DNA of 64,000 nucleotides from Sporosarcina thermotolerans (GCF_030067815.1 NZ_CP125968.1:186001-250000); one strand, 5' to 3'. Positions 18,779-28,915 are shown, counted from the stretch's first letter. Numbers and translations: made by a program. Notes: generated from the letters alone by a model not told the origin.

Positions 18779-19912
18779 ATGCTTAAATTTGAAAACGTTA
18801 GTAAAGTGTATGAAGACGGGTTCAAAGCCGTTGATTCTATCAGCTTTGAGATTCCGAAAGGCGAGCTGCTCGTTCTTATCGGTCCGAGTGGTTCAGGCAA
18901 ATCTACGACGATGAAAATGATTAATAGGATGGAACCACATACAAGTGGGAAGATTTTGATTAACGGAAAGGATACCAACTCGTATGTCGCTTCCGATTTG
19001 CGGAGGGGTATCGGCTATGTGATCCAACAGATTGGTTTATTCCCCCATTATACGATTGAAAAAAACATCTCCATCGTTCCCCAGTTAAACGGTTGGAGTC
19101 CAGATAAAATTAAACCAAGAGTCCATGAACTGATGGAATTGGTAGGACTCGATCCCAATATCCATGCAAACCGCTATCCGAAAGAACTTTCCGGGGGACA
19201 ACAGCAACGTGTTGGAATCGCTCGCGCACTTGCATCCGATCCCGAAGTCATCTTAATGGATGAACCGTTCAGCGCATTGGACCCGATTACAAGGGAGCAA
19301 TTGCAAGGCGAACTCATTTCATTGCATAAAAAACTGAATAAGACAATCATTTTCGTTACTCATGACATGGACGAAGCACTCAAAATGGGTGACCGTATCG
19401 CAATTATGAAAGATGGCAAACTACTTCAGCTGGACACTCCCGAGAAGTTACTTCATGAACCCGCCCACGGTTTTGTCGAAGAATTCATTGGCAAGCATCG
19501 AATCATTCAAAACCCTGAACTGATGCCAGTCATTGACATTATGTCAGAATCGGTCGTCACATCTCTTCCTCAAAGCTCTCCTGAAAAGGCAATTACACTA
19601 ATCCGCCAGAGGAAAATTACAGATCTCATCATTGTGGATGAATCAAAAGCTCTGCAAGGCATCGTGTCTGCCTATGACGTCATTAAGAGTATGAACGCCA
19701 TCCGTACGATCGGAGAAATCATGCAGCCGGTAGACCATTTCCTACTCGACTCTGCATCCGCAAAAGACGCAATTATCATGATGGATGAAACACCATTCGG
19801 CATGATTCCTATCGTAGATGAAGCGAACAAGGTCGTCGGACTCGTAACACGCGGCTCGTTACTATCCGCATTATCCACTCAGTGGACTGAAACGGAGGAG
19901 GCTGCACAATGA
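18779..19912 (+). CDS. opuCA: osmoprotectant (glycine betaine/carnitine/choline) ABC transporter ATPase
   Basis: 377 aa. ABC domain with Walker A GPSGSGKST, signature LSGGQQQRVGIARAL and Walker B VILMDEPFSALDP, followed by two C-terminal CBS domains (from about residue 250 to 370), the arrangement of OpuCA/OpuBA in which CBS domains sense ionic strength or nucleotides. Start ATG 18779 follows TAGGAGG. Its stop overlaps the permease start by 4 nt. Confidence 0.93.
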   Translation: MLKFENVSKVYEDGFKAVDSISFEIPKGELLVLIGPSGSGKSTTMKMINRMEPHTSGKILINGKDTNSYVASDLRRGIGYVIQQIGLFPHYTIEKNISIVPQLNGWSPDKIKPRVHELMELVGLDPNIHANRYPKELSGGQQQRVGIARALASDPEVILMDEPFSALDPITREQLQGELISLHKKLNKTIIFVTHDMDEALKMGDRIAIMKDGKLLQLDTPEKLLHEPAHGFVEEFIGKHRIIQNPELMPVIDIMSESVVTSLPQSSPEKAITLIRQRKITDLIIVDESKALQGIVSAYDVIKSMNAIRTIGEIMQPVDHFLLDSASAKDAIIMMDETPFGMIPIVDEANKVVGLVTRGSLLSALSTQWTETEEAAQ

Positions 19913-20568
19913 ATAATTTATCAATTTGGCAACAATTAATTGAACAAACACAGATGCGCTGGGGAGAAGTTCTCGAAGCGACATCCATCCATATTCAACT
20001 CGTATTCTTTTCCATGTTAATCGCCATCGTTCTCGGCGTTTCACTCGGAATCCTCGTCACTCGAGTTCCGAAACTGTCGACACTCATTCTTGGCGGTAGC
20101 GGCGTCATGCAGACGATTCCAAGTCTCGCCTTGCTCGGTTTCATGATTCCTATCTTCGGTATCGGCGTTAAAACAGCGATTGCTGCACTCTTCTTGTACT
20201 CGTTGTTGCCAATCATCCGAAACACTTATACCGGTATAAACGACGTCGACCCGGCTACGCGGGAAGCCGCAAAGGGAATGGGAATGACGAGCATGCAAAT
20301 TCTTTTCAAAGTGGAGTTGCCACTCGCGATCCCCATTATAATGGCTGGAATTCGAACAGCCGCTGTCATTAACGTTGGTAACGCTACCCTTGCAGCTTTC
20401 ATTGGTGCAGGCGGTCTTGGGGACTTCATTTTCCTAGGAATTACGCGAGGCATCGACGGTTTGATACTACTTGGTGCAATCCCTGCAGCACTACTTGCAA
20501 TCGTTTTGGAAGTGTTCTTCGGCTCGGTTGAGCGCTGGACAACACCGAAAGGATTGAAAGCAGAATGA
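19909..20568 (+). CDS. opuCB: osmoprotectant ABC transporter permease
   Basis: 219 aa, five to six membrane helices. The inner-membrane-component loop GIRTAAVINVGNATLAAFIG and the preceding EAAKGMGMTSMQILFKVELP match the coupling (EAA) region of betaine-type permeases. Overlaps neighbours on both sides by 4 nt. Usual OpuC operons encode a second permease (OpuCD) after the binding protein; none is present here, so this one may act as a homodimer. Confidence 0.92.
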   Translation: MNNLSIWQQLIEQTQMRWGEVLEATSIHIQLVFFSMLIAIVLGVSLGILVTRVPKLSTLILGGSGVMQTIPSLALLGFMIPIFGIGVKTAIAALFLYSLLPIIRNTYTGINDVDPATREAAKGMGMTSMQILFKVELPLAIPIIMAGIRTAAVINVGNATLAAFIGAGGLGDFIFLGITRGIDGLILLGAIPAALLAIVLEVFFGSVERWTTPKGLKAE

Positions 20569-21454
20569 GGAAAAAATTAACTTCATTGCTACTCATTGCG
20601 ATTGTCACAAGTATGCTAAGTGGCTGCATTTTAATCGAAAAAGAATCATTGACGCTCGGTTCACGGAACAACACAGAAAGCATCATCCTGTCGCACGTCA
20701 TGGGGCAGTTGATTGAGCATAAAACAGACATAAAAGTAATCTATAAAGAGAATCTCGGCGGATCTAACGTCGTGTGGAATGCGATGCTGAACGGCAATCT
20801 CGACGTCATTCCCGATTACACGGGACGATTGTCGTGACTTATTATCACGAAGAGCCGGGTACAGCCGATGAGACGTTGGAAGCGACAAGGCGTCTCGTTG
20901 CTGAAGACGGCATCATCGCTTTTAACACATTCGGCTTCAACAATACGTATACTCTCGCATTGGATGAATCAAAAGCCGAAGAACTTGGCATCGTCACATT
21001 CAGTGACTTCGCAGCCTATTCGGAAGACTTCACATTAGGTGCGGTCTTCGAATTCATCGACCGCCCGGACGGCCTGCCCGGTTTCAAGAAGGAATATGGA
21101 CTCGAATTCAAGGATGTAAAGGGTATGGATCACGGCATCATGTACCGTTCAATCAATGCAGGTGAAGTCGACGTCATCAACTCCTACACGACAGACGGCC
21201 AATTGCAGGAATTCGACCTGCGTGTATTGGAAGACGACAAATCCTACTTCCCTCCGTACCACGCACTTCCGCTCGTACGGGAAGAAACGCTGAAGGAATA
21301 TCCTGAAATCGAAGAGATTTTGAAGCAACTCGAAGGAATGATCGACGAGGAAGCCATGCAAAAAATGAACGCCAAAGTCGACAATGACGGCATGATGGTT
21401 GAAAGAGTTGCGGAGGAGTTTTTGGTGGAGAGTGGATTGATTGAGGTGGAGTGA
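20565..21454 (+). pseudogene. opuCC: osmoprotectant-binding lipoprotein, one frameshift
   Basis: Extracellular substrate-binding protein of the transporter. Signal peptide with lipobox LSGC at residues about 18-21, then LTLGSRNNTESIIL and NLDVIPDYTGT, typical of OpuAC/OpuCC ligand-binding proteins. The first frame stops at 20837; adding one G to ACGGGACG (about 20821) restores YTGTIVVTYYHEEPG and continues to 21454, about 296 aa, the normal length. Probably a sequence error. Confidence 0.87.
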
Positions 21455-21487
21455 GTGAAGTGAAGTGAGTTGAGGTTGATCGATAGG

Positions 21488-21592
21488 TTATCACCACTTA
21501 AAGTGGGTTTATCACCACTTAGAACAGGTTTATCACCACTTGCATTGTCTTTATCACCGCTTAGTCAGCTTTTATCACCACTTAGCATATTT
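21488..21592 (+). repeat. 21-nt TTATCACCACTT array (block E1)
   Basis: Units at 21488, 21509, 21530, 21551 and 21572, exactly 21 nt apart, with core TTATCACCACTT (one unit CCGCTT). Positions 21506-21592 are duplicated base for base in block E2. Confidence 0.92.
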
Positions 21593-21648
21593 CGGGTAAA
21601 AGCCCATTTTCAGCGTGACGACAAGGCAGTTTCAAGGGTATTACCAAT

Positions 21649-21755
21649 TTATCACCACTCAGAAATGGTTTATCACCACTTAGAACAGGTTTATCACCAC
21701 TTGCATTGTCTTTATCACCGCTTAGTCAGCTTTTATCACCACTTAGCATATTTTC
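21649..21755 (+). repeat. 21-nt TTATCACCACTT array (block E2)
   Basis: Units at 21649, 21670, 21691, 21712 and 21733 plus a degenerate unit at 21754. Positions 21667-21753 repeat 21506-21592 exactly (87 nt, offset 161), including the variable parts, so this block arose by segmental duplication. It lies between converging genes. Confidence 0.92.
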
Positions 21756-21758
21756 ACA

Positions 21759-21791
21759 CAAAAAAGCGCACGATTATGTGCGCTTTTTTTG
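21759..21791. terminator. convergent terminator
   Basis: AAAAAAGCGCAC...GTGCGCTTTTTTT is strong in both directions. It follows the duplicated array and contains the stop codon of the NERD gene on the minus strand. Confidence 0.85.
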
Positions 21792-22800
21792 GCTTTCTGA
21801 TAACAACATCGAATATGTTCGATTGCGATTAGCCCCCTCAGTTTGTAAATCCATATCCCGAAGCATCCGGTTCGCATTTTGCTGTCTTTCAAGATGGAGA
21901 AATTCCCTGCAATCTTTATTAGTCATTTTTCCACCAAACAGTAAAAACCAATCTTGGATTGCTTGTTTGTGCGCTTCGCTGCATCGAAAACCACAATTTA
22001 TGCATTCCCAGCGCCTTCTATGCCAACTCATGCCTAAGACTTTGCAATCTGGACAGATCACACCCGTCCCAATGTCGCTATATCGAATAGAATACGTATC
22101 ACAAATGGGGAAGGAATGAATTGGCGATGACCGTTAGCTAAAAGTGAAAGAAGATGGTTGAATGCTGCATCATCCAACAATGGGGAGATTGCTGGAAGTT
22201 TTCGTATATACGAAGGAACAGAACTTGGAAATAGTACAGGGGTTTTTGTGTCGAATACTTCGATGCGTTGGCTGGCGTAGGCCATCACGACAGCACCGTA
22301 TACCGGCAATGATAGATCTGGCTGTACAGCCAGTCTTGAAATAATTCACAGTTACTTTGCAATTGGGCGATGGGGCTTTTGAAGCCGCTCACTTGCCCAG
22401 AGTCCAATGTACGTATCAATTGAGGGGGATTCTCTGTCACCGTCAGCTCTCCCGAAATGTTCTTCACTTCGAATAAAACCGCATACCACGGCGTAATGAA
22501 TAGCGTGTCCACTTGAAAGAAGGCACTCGACGACAATGATAAATCGTTGAAAATTCCATGCTTCATTGAAAATGAATAGCTTTCAAACACCTTGTCCAAC
22601 TCCTGCTCGCCGCCAAATCCCGCTTTTACTGCCGCATGCTTTGAACGCAAAACAGGAACCATTTCATGGTAGATCTGCAATCGCCTAATCGCCGCTTCAA
22701 GACCCTCTAACAGTAAGGGCGCTTTTCTTCGTTTATGGATGAATATGGTCCACTCCTTTTCTATTATTCCGCTATCTACAAGTTTAGCATATTCATCCAA
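21774..22800 (-). pseudogene. NERD-domain protein with C-terminal zinc ribbon, two frameshifts
   Basis: The nuclease-related (NERD) domain is seen in GFGGEQELDKVF and FQVDTLFITPWYAVLFEVKN, which keep the D...E-x-K nuclease-like residues. The C-terminus carries a CPDC...CINC zinc ribbon. The frame breaks near 22320 (LPVYGAVVMAYA resumes) and near 22090 (ICDTYSIRYSDIGTGV resumes), each fixed by one base. The start is uncertain: a TTG at 22800 lacks a ribosome binding site, whereas AAAAGGAG lies just before codon 19 (ATA at 22746), so the true start codon may itself be misread. Function unknown. Confidence 0.75.
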
Positions 22801-22815
22801 TAGAAATCTAACTAT

Positions 22816-23169
22816 TCAACCAAACTGTAAGTACTCCCACACGTTCCCAAACGGGTCGCGGAAGCTTATATATTTGCCTGGAGGGCAATCGGCCGGCTCT
22901 CCGATAATTAATTCAACATCATGTTCTTTGAGCACTTCAAGGGATTGATGGATGTCGTCCGTTTTTAGTGTCAACACCACACCTGAAGAAACCCGGTTAA
23001 ACACTGCATTCTCCATCTCCTCCAAAACGATCGGCAACTCTCCGTGGACAAGCGTTACAATTTTCGAGCCATACTCTTTATTCACCTCAAACCCCAATAC
23101 CCCCGTGTAAAATCCAAGCGCCTTCTGCATATCCGGAACATAAATGCTAATTACACAAACCTGTGTCAT
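22816..23169 (-). CDS. VOC-family (glyoxalase/bleomycin-resistance fold) protein
   Basis: 117 aa, one VOC module of paired beta-alpha-beta-beta-beta units: ISIYVPDMQKALGFYTGVLG at the start and YISFRDPFGNVWEYLQF at the end, with Glu in the usual metal-ligand position. Substrate unknown. Its start overlaps the end of the nucleotidyltransferase gene, so the two are probably co-transcribed. Confidence 0.85.
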   Translation of the reverse strand: MTQVCVISIYVPDMQKALGFYTGVLGFEVNKEYGSKIVTLVHGELPIVLEEMENAVFNRVSSGVVLTLKTDDIHQSLEVLKEHDVELIIGEPADCPPGKYISFRDPFGNVWEYLQFG

Positions 23170-23951
23170 ACCTCTGCCCCTGACTTTTTGTATACATCTC
23201 CACCATTCTCTTCATAAACCTCATCCCCTCGCTATCTTCATCCCATTGCAACCGAATCCACTCATACTCCCGTTCCACCAATTGCCCAATCCGCAATGCC
23301 GCCTGTGAATGTCCACCGGGAGTAATGAACTCTAAAATCCCCTTCAAATCCGAAACAACTTCATCCGGCAATGACCGTTCAATCGTCTTCAATCCCAATT
23401 TCGCACGCTCCGGGGCATAACGATAAAGCAACACCCTCCCCAAATGATGCACAACATTTGTCAGCATCTTTACCGACCAGATATCGTTTCCTCGCGCGGC
23501 AGATTGTCTATATTGATACAAAAACCACCCGACATCGAGGACATCATCCCGATACTCCTGCTCCGTCAGAGTCAGACCCTGTGTTTCAATAAACCCAGCC
23601 ATCAGATGATGCGGATCATATAGCACCTTGAAATGGTCGCCACCCACAAACGTTTCTTTAGTCACTGTGAATAAATCAATATGTAATAAATCATCAAACA
23701 CAGCGATAATTTGGTGCAACAATGAAAATATCATCCATTAAAATGATGTCGCGATACGCCCGTAAATGCTTCACCTGATTGGCAAGGAATTCCTTTTCAT
23801 CCTCTTCGTTCACCAAGCAATACAGATCGATGTCTGAGTGCTCATCATGCTCCCCTCGTCCCATCGACCCTTTCAAGAAAATCGCCTGGACAAGAGGATC
23901 ATTCTTCAAGCTTTCACTAATCTTTTCGACAGCCAACTCCTGCGGTAACAT
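23147..23951 (-). pseudogene. nucleotidyltransferase-fold protein, one frameshift
   Basis: The N-terminal nucleotidyltransferase motif GSMGRGEHDEHSDIDLY (GS plus DxD) is intact, followed by a helical C-terminal part (about 170 aa) like that of aminoglycoside-nucleotidyltransferase relatives. The frame breaks near 23718 in GCACCAAAT; one base restores FIVAPQIIAVFDDLLH. Restored length about 268 aa. Could modify a small molecule; drug resistance is not shown. Confidence 0.75.
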
Positions 23952-23963
23952 GTTCCTCCCCCC

Positions 23964-24491
23964 TTACTTGTACTCTTCTACATACTCCTCATAATCCAGT
24001 ACTTCAATTACATCCGACCAATACAGCACTGTCCCGACAAAATCCCTAATATCCAGGTTAGGCATCTCATACGTTTCATCTGTATTTACAGTCCCTGTTG
24101 CGTCCTCAATGAATGTCACCTTGTAACCACGGTCAAATGCGGAAATTGCTGTGAACATACAGCAAAATTCAGTATTGAAGCCGGTAATGAATACATGATC
24201 CACTTCCAACTCCCCTAACACATCTGCCAATTCGGTTTTGAAAAATGAACTTGGTGTCTGCTTTTCTACCACAACTTCTGCAAATTCTTTAATGGAAGAG
24301 TGCAATTCAGAACCTACGGAGCCTTTGTAAAGCGGACTCTCCTCCATATCATCAAAATGTCGGATGAAAATTATAGGCTTCCCTTTCGCTTTAAAGTCTT
24401 CAATGATATTTGTAATTAAGTTCAATTCATTATTAAAATCACCGAATTCGATAATGCCATTTTGCACATCAATTACTAATAAAGCTTCCAT
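23964..24491 (-). CDS. isochorismatase-family cysteine hydrolase
   Basis: About 175 aa. The catalytic Asp lies in LLVIDVQNGI, the Lys position near VVEKQTPSSFF and the Cys in GFNTEFCCMFTAISAF. The family hydrolyses amides or vinyl ethers (nicotinamidase-like, isochorismatase-like); the substrate is not predictable. Start 24491 has AAAGGAGAGG upstream; the longer in-frame ATG (24530) has none. Confidence 0.87.
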   Translation of the reverse strand: MEALLVIDVQNGIIEFGDFNNELNLITNIIEDFKAKGKPIIFIRHFDDMEESPLYKGSVGSELHSSIKEFAEVVVEKQTPSSFFKTELADVLGELEVDHVFITGFNTEFCCMFTAISAFDRGYKVTFIEDATGTVNTDETYEMPNLDIRDFVGTVLYWSDVIEVLDYEEYVEEYK

Positions 24492-24597
24492 ACAATCCTC
24501 TCCTTTATCAAATTTAGCTTCTATACCCATAATAATTCACACTTATTTAATATAATAAAAATAGAAGGGTGCCTCTTTGCATATGAAGACCTTTCCT

Positions 24598-24884
24598 TTA
24601 ATTAAAAAATTCCAACCAAAACGGATAATCATATTGACCATCTGACACTTGAAAGAATGTGCCGAATGCTCCTATATGTGTGATCCCATGATCCCAGTGA
24701 TAGGTTGGGTATAAGCAGTAAACAACACGAAATTGATTCTCTCAATTTTCATCTCGACAGGTGCCTCTATATCCCCATAACGTTCTTTGCTAAACTGCAA
24801 GTATTTTTCTTCCGACGGATTCGTTAGGATAGCAATGAAGACGATTAACACTAATAGACCGCCAAACCAGTACCTTTTTTTCAT
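24598..24884 (-). pseudogene. DUF4359-like small secreted or membrane protein, one frameshift
   Basis: An N-terminal hydrophobic helix (YWFGGLLVLIVFIAILTNP) then a short extracellular domain. The plain frame stops at 24672. Adding one C in TATACCCAACC restores YTPTYHWDHGITHIGAFG and ends PFWLEFFN at 24598, which resembles DUF4359 proteins in layout. About 95 aa. Family assignment is tentative. Confidence 0.6.
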
Positions 24885-24974
24885 TTTAACACTCCTAAAC
24901 TACTTTGGCTCATAGGCTGCATAGGCTGTTCCCTTATCCTTCTCCATTCTATGCTGGTTCTCCTTCTTCACACA

Positions 24975-25002
24975 CAAAAGAGCAGTCCGAGGACCACTCT
25001 TT
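24975..25002 (-). terminator. terminator of SLH gene
   Basis: AAGAG-x2-GTCC and GGAC-x2-CTCTT arms with a T run on the minus strand, directly after the SLH gene stop. Confidence 0.6.
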
Positions 25003-25008
25003 CCATTA

Positions 25009-26628
25009 TCACTTCGAATCCGCACGATATAAAAACAATGCCATTTCGCCACGTGTGATGGCCGCATCGGTTCCAAACTTATCCGCCGATTTCCCTTGCG
25101 TAATATTATGTTTCATCAAAGCCTTAACCGCTTCTGCATAGCGTGATGAAACATCGGTGAAAGGAAGCTTCACACCATTGCCTGATAATTCATATGCCCG
25201 TTGGATCAACAAAGCCATTTCACCGCGAGTCATCGTGTCATTTGCACCGAAGTGGGTCGACGATTTTCCGTTTACGATGTTTTTTCGTTTCAACGCATTC
25301 ACTGCGCCCCAAGCTCTTTCCGGAACGTCGACATATGGCGTTGGACGGGAATCTGACTGATTCAGTTTCATTATGTTAGCAAGCCAAATTGCCGCGTCTA
25401 CCCGTTTAATATTATCCTGGACTCCAAATTCGCTTCCCGAAATCCCCTTTGCAACTTCCTTGTCTGCTAAGTACGTTACTGCTGGAGTGTACCTTCCCGC
25501 CATATCTTTGAACGCAGGTTCAGCCTTGAAGGACATTGTATAAACTCCACCTTGCCAAATCACTTGCGCATAAGGAATGAAATAATACGTACCTTTCTTA
25601 AGTTCAACTCTTTTAGATGACTTTTCAGGTTTCCCAATGGCTCCACTGCTTAAATGTGAATCATACGAAATACTTCTTTCTTTCATCAAACTATACCCAC
25701 TAAATTCGGATGAAAAGCCAATCGTCATGTAGCCATCGTACTTCATTTCAATCCGATAATAATCCTCTTTATCCGTATAACTTAAAAATCCGGTATGGAT
25801 CTTGTTGTCGTTTACTTCGATTGGGGTTGCTGATTCCCTACTATTATTCGGCTCGATCTCATCATTGTTCGCTGGAATGAAAGAGACGTCCATTTCATAA
25901 ATACCTTGATAATAGTCATTTCCTTTTATACTAATATAGTAAGTGTCCGTTTCGAGATCTGTATGCGAGTTCCAAAGTAATGGTAATTCTTGATAGAATC
26001 CCAAACTATCCCAAGAAATCATTTCGCCTTTGGAGTCATATAGATAGACGATTCCATTCATCATTTTTGAGTCAATATCAATTTCCAAACGACCCGGTTC
26101 ATCCAATTCAACTTTGTAAAAGTCTGCAGTATCATTCCAGCTGATAAACCCTCTAATCCGTTCCCCATTCACATTAATCGGCATGGCCTCAGTAAATGTC
26201 TGATTTGGCTCGATTTCAATATTATTTGCCGGTTCAAATGAAACACTCACATCATAGTTCCCGAAACTTGTTTTATTAGCATCTTTGATAAATAAAGTAT
26301 AAACACCCGGTTCGACGTTAATTTCTTTATTAAGAGTAGTCGGGTTTTCCGGACGACCATTATACACTCCTTCATAATGGCCAACGAGCTCATTATTGGA
26401 ATCACGAAGCTCCATTAATGCAGCAGAAAAATACGCCTTCACAGTAATCGTCAACGTCCCTGCTTTCGGGACAATTACTGTATACGCGTCCATTGGAGCT
26501 TGTTCCGAAATACTCCCTGAGACAGTTGTATTAAAAGGCAGCACTGTGTCTGCATGTACTACGTTTGTTGATGTGAATCCTGACAAAAACAGTAAAAGAG
26601 AGACGGCTAAGATGCTGATTTTCTTCAA
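25009..26628 (-). CDS. SLH-domain surface protein with PPC repeats
   Basis: 539 aa exported protein. Signal peptide MKKISILAVSLLLFLSGFTS, cleaved near HADT. Residues about 30-370 hold three pre-peptidase C-terminal-like beta domains, each ending in a Y-x-(L/I) pattern after a (E)PN-rich linker (EIEPNQTF, EIEPNNSR). Residues about 375-539 are three SLH modules (FKDMAGRYTPAVTYLADKE, YVDVPERAWGAVNALKRK, FTDVSSRYAEAVKALMKH) that anchor to secondary cell-wall polymer. No protease domain is present, so it is likely a structural or adhesive surface protein. TTG start behind AAAGAGG. Confidence 0.9.
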   Translation of the reverse strand: MKKISILAVSLLLFLSGFTSTNVVHADTVLPFNTTVSGSISEQAPMDAYTVIVPKAGTLTITVKAYFSAALMELRDSNNELVGHYEGVYNGRPENPTTLNKEINVEPGVYTLFIKDANKTSFGNYDVSVSFEPANNIEIEPNQTFTEAMPINVNGERIRGFISWNDTADFYKVELDEPGRLEIDIDSKMMNGIVYLYDSKGEMISWDSLGFYQELPLLWNSHTDLETDTYYISIKGNDYYQGIYEMDVSFIPANNDEIEPNNSRESATPIEVNDNKIHTGFLSYTDKEDYYRIEMKYDGYMTIGFSSEFSGYSLMKERSISYDSHLSSGAIGKPEKSSKRVELKKGTYYFIPYAQVIWQGGVYTMSFKAEPAFKDMAGRYTPAVTYLADKEVAKGISGSEFGVQDNIKRVDAAIWLANIMKLNQSDSRPTPYVDVPERAWGAVNALKRKNIVNGKSSTHFGANDTMTRGEMALLIQRAYELSGNGVKLPFTDVSSRYAEAVKALMKHNITQGKSADKFGTDAAITRGEMALFLYRADSK

Positions 26629-26782
26629 GATGTTTTCCTCTTTCTACCGATGTATTTTACATAGATTTTCTATCCTATTATATAGCTTTCAAACTAATTA
26701 GCAATGTTAGTTTCAGCCAATCTGCTTCCATGAATGGTTTTTCCAACAAAGGGTACTTTAAGCTATCAGGAGGATGATTAAA

Positions 26783-27349
26783 ATGACATCATTTTGCCCG
26801 GAAATTTGGCCGGAGGATCCTACGCCTGAGAGCCAAAAGAATTGCGAGGATTGCGGACTTTATAAGCAAGGGACACGTATGGTTTGGGGAGAAGGGAATC
26901 CAAAGGCACCAATTATGGTGATTTTAGACAATCCCGGAGCGAGGGAAGACCGCGAAGGAAATGCATATGTGTGCGGCACGAGGCATGCATTGCAACAAGC
27001 CGTTCATGAAGTCGGTTTGGATAAAGAACAGATTTACGTTACATATATTATAAAAAGAAGGCCCATTAAAAAATACGATAAAGAGGTTACCCGTGAGATT
27101 TGCATGCATCGTCATTTGGATGAACAGCTTAACCTCCAAAAACCAAAACTCATCATTTGTTTAGGCAATGTCGCAGTGCAATCATTCTTTGAAAACAACG
27201 AGGTCGATGTAAAAGGCTTGCGGGGTAGCTGGCATGAGGTGAAAGGCTATCAAACAACCGTCGCTTATCACCCGCTCGCTGTCAGACGTCGGCCAAATTT
27301 ATATAAGTTGTTGGTGGAGGATCTATCACTTGTAGCGACACGGTTGTAG
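26783..27349 (+). CDS. uracil-DNA glycosylase family protein (family 4-like)
   Basis: 188 aa. Motif 1 is EGNPKAPIMVILDNPGAR and the C-terminal motif is YHPLAVRRRPN. Four Cys spaced like the [4Fe-4S] ligands of family 4/5 enzymes are visible (CEDC near residue 20; EICMHR and IICLGN about 16 apart), which supports DNA repair of uracil or a related base over a non-cluster UDG. Start 26783 with AGGAGG 7 nt upstream rather than the in-frame ATG at 26774 that overlaps it. Confidence 0.85.
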   Translation: MTSFCPEIWPEDPTPESQKNCEDCGLYKQGTRMVWGEGNPKAPIMVILDNPGAREDREGNAYVCGTRHALQQAVHEVGLDKEQIYVTYIIKRRPIKKYDKEVTREICMHRHLDEQLNLQKPKLIICLGNVAVQSFFENNEVDVKGLRGSWHEVKGYQTTVAYHPLAVRRRPNLYKLLVEDLSLVATRL

Positions 27350-27429
27350 ATGCACATAAGCATCTTCGATTATGTGGAAAGGACACACAATAAGAAGCAA
27401 CATTAGTGCTATTGAATGAAGCGAAAAAA

Positions 27430-27477
27430 AAAGAGTGCCTGGAAACTATGTAGTTTCCGGTACTCATTTTTATATTT
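27430..27477. terminator. convergent terminator
   Basis: Near-perfect arms AGTGCCTGGAAACTA and TAGTTTCCGGTACT, flanked by an A run on the left and a T run on the right, so it works in both directions between the UDG and Rpn genes. Confidence 0.8.
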
Positions 27478-28347
27478 TTTTGCTTAATTCTTTGATGGCT
27501 TCTGACGAGAGACCGGTCAATTCGACAATCAGTTCTATCTCCATACCTTTGCGCAACATTTCCTTCGCGACTTTTACAACCCCTTGCTCGATCCCTTTCC
27601 GAATCCCACGTTCCTCATAGGATACTGGTAACTCCAAAAGCTTTTCTGCTTCCGGGGATTGCTTAATTTCACCCATTAGCTGTTCCTCCTCTTCTTCAGT
27701 TAATTTCAAATATGTTTCAAAAAAGCCGTAAAGAAGCCGTTGTCTCGCTTCATCGAGTTCCATGTTTGCCATCATCCTCAAAAATTCCAATTTGACAGAT
27801 ACTTTCTCTTTTTCATCATATCCCATTTTACTAAGAAGTGCTGCGGCGGCCGGGTTGTTGGAATGAACAAATTCACGCCAGTTTTTCTTTTTAAGTGCAA
27901 TGTTTTATACTGGAAACGTAAAACTTCAAATGAAGAAAATGATATCATGAACTCTCGTTTTTCCCAATCTTGAGGATAACTAAAAACCGCAATTGGCAAA
28001 ATAGGTTTGCGATAAGTATTGTATAGCAAACTGTAGTACTGGAACATGCGACTATTGAAATCTTCTTGCTTGCTATTCTGCGGTTCCACGTGCACAATGA
28101 CGACAGCATCTTCCTTTTTCAACTTCGTCTCTATGACAATATCAAGCCTCCGAGTATTCCCCTTGATCAAATCAGAATGTACCTCTTCAGAAATGGGTTG
28201 AATTGAACTGAAATCTATCTCTTTATGAGCATCTGGGAAAAATACTTCAAGAAACTCTTCAAAGAATGTATGGATTAGCTCCTTGAACAATTTGTCGTGT
28301 TTTATATAAGATGCTTGTTCCTCCAACACTACTGAATGAACAATCAC
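27470..28347 (-). pseudogene. Rpn/PD-(D/E)XK transposase-like nuclease, one frameshift
   Basis: Rpn-family (recombination-promoting nuclease, formerly putative transposase) protein. The nuclease core is seen in LDIVIETKLKKEDAVVIVHVEPQ, with the family's phage-like KHDKLFKELIHTFFEEFL start. A GTG at 28347 has GGGGGTG upstream. The frame breaks near 27895 in runs of A; one base restores KKNWREFVHSNNPAAAAL and continues to the charged C-terminus GIRKGIEQGVVKVAKEML, about 292 aa. No terminal inverted repeats or target duplications were noticed, so it is listed as a gene and not a mobile element. Confidence 0.8.
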
Positions 28348-28462
28348 AAATACACCCCCATTAATTTTCTGACAACTCTTTCGCATCCATGTTATCACAC
28401 TTATTAGAAAATATCTCCCTAGGATCAGTACAACTAAGCTCCTAAGGTAAGGAATGTGAACC

Positions 28463-28915
28463 ATGCCAACCATCAAACACGAAATTCATATTAACGCGCC
28501 GATCCAAACCTGTTTTGATCTTGCCAGAAATGTGGATGTCCACACAGAAACAACAGCAGATACGAAGGAAAGAGCAATTGGCGGTGTTACGACTGGATTA
28601 ATGGAAAAGGGCGATACGGTTACTTGGGAAGCCGTTCATTTTGGAATAAAACAAAAGTTAACAGCAAAGATTATCGAGATGAATGATCCTCATAGTTTCA
28701 CTGATGTTATGGTGAAAGGCGCTTTCCATTCATTTATACACATACATGAATTTGTAGAAAGTGGTGAGGGAACAATTATGAAAGATACGTTTTCATACAA
28801 ATCCCCTCTTGGCTTTTTAGGAATAATGGCAGACAGGCTATTTTTGGAGAATTACATGACGAGGTTTATTGCCAATCGTGCGAATGAATTGAAGAGGATA
28901 GCTGAAAGCAAGTAA
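28463..28915 (+). CDS. SRPBCC (polyketide cyclase/START-like) protein
   Basis: 150 aa, one SRPBCC hydrophobic-pocket domain: N-terminal strand IKHEIHINAPIQTCFDLARN, then WEAVHFGIKQKLTAKI and a long C-terminal helix MTRFIANRANELKRIAE. No signal peptide. Ligand and function unknown. RBS AAGGAATG precedes ATG. Confidence 0.85.
   Translation: MPTIKHEIHINAPIQTCFDLARNVDVHTETTADTKERAIGGVTTGLMEKGDTVTWEAVHFGIKQKLTAKIIEMNDPHSFTDVMVKGAFHSFIHIHEFVESGEGTIMKDTFSYKSPLGFLGIMADRLFLENYMTRFIANRANELKRIAESK

Noticed and set aside
27470..28347. Rpn-family gene as an insertion sequence
   Set aside because: No terminal inverted repeats or target duplication seen, and the gene has its own ribosome binding site and a convergent terminator.
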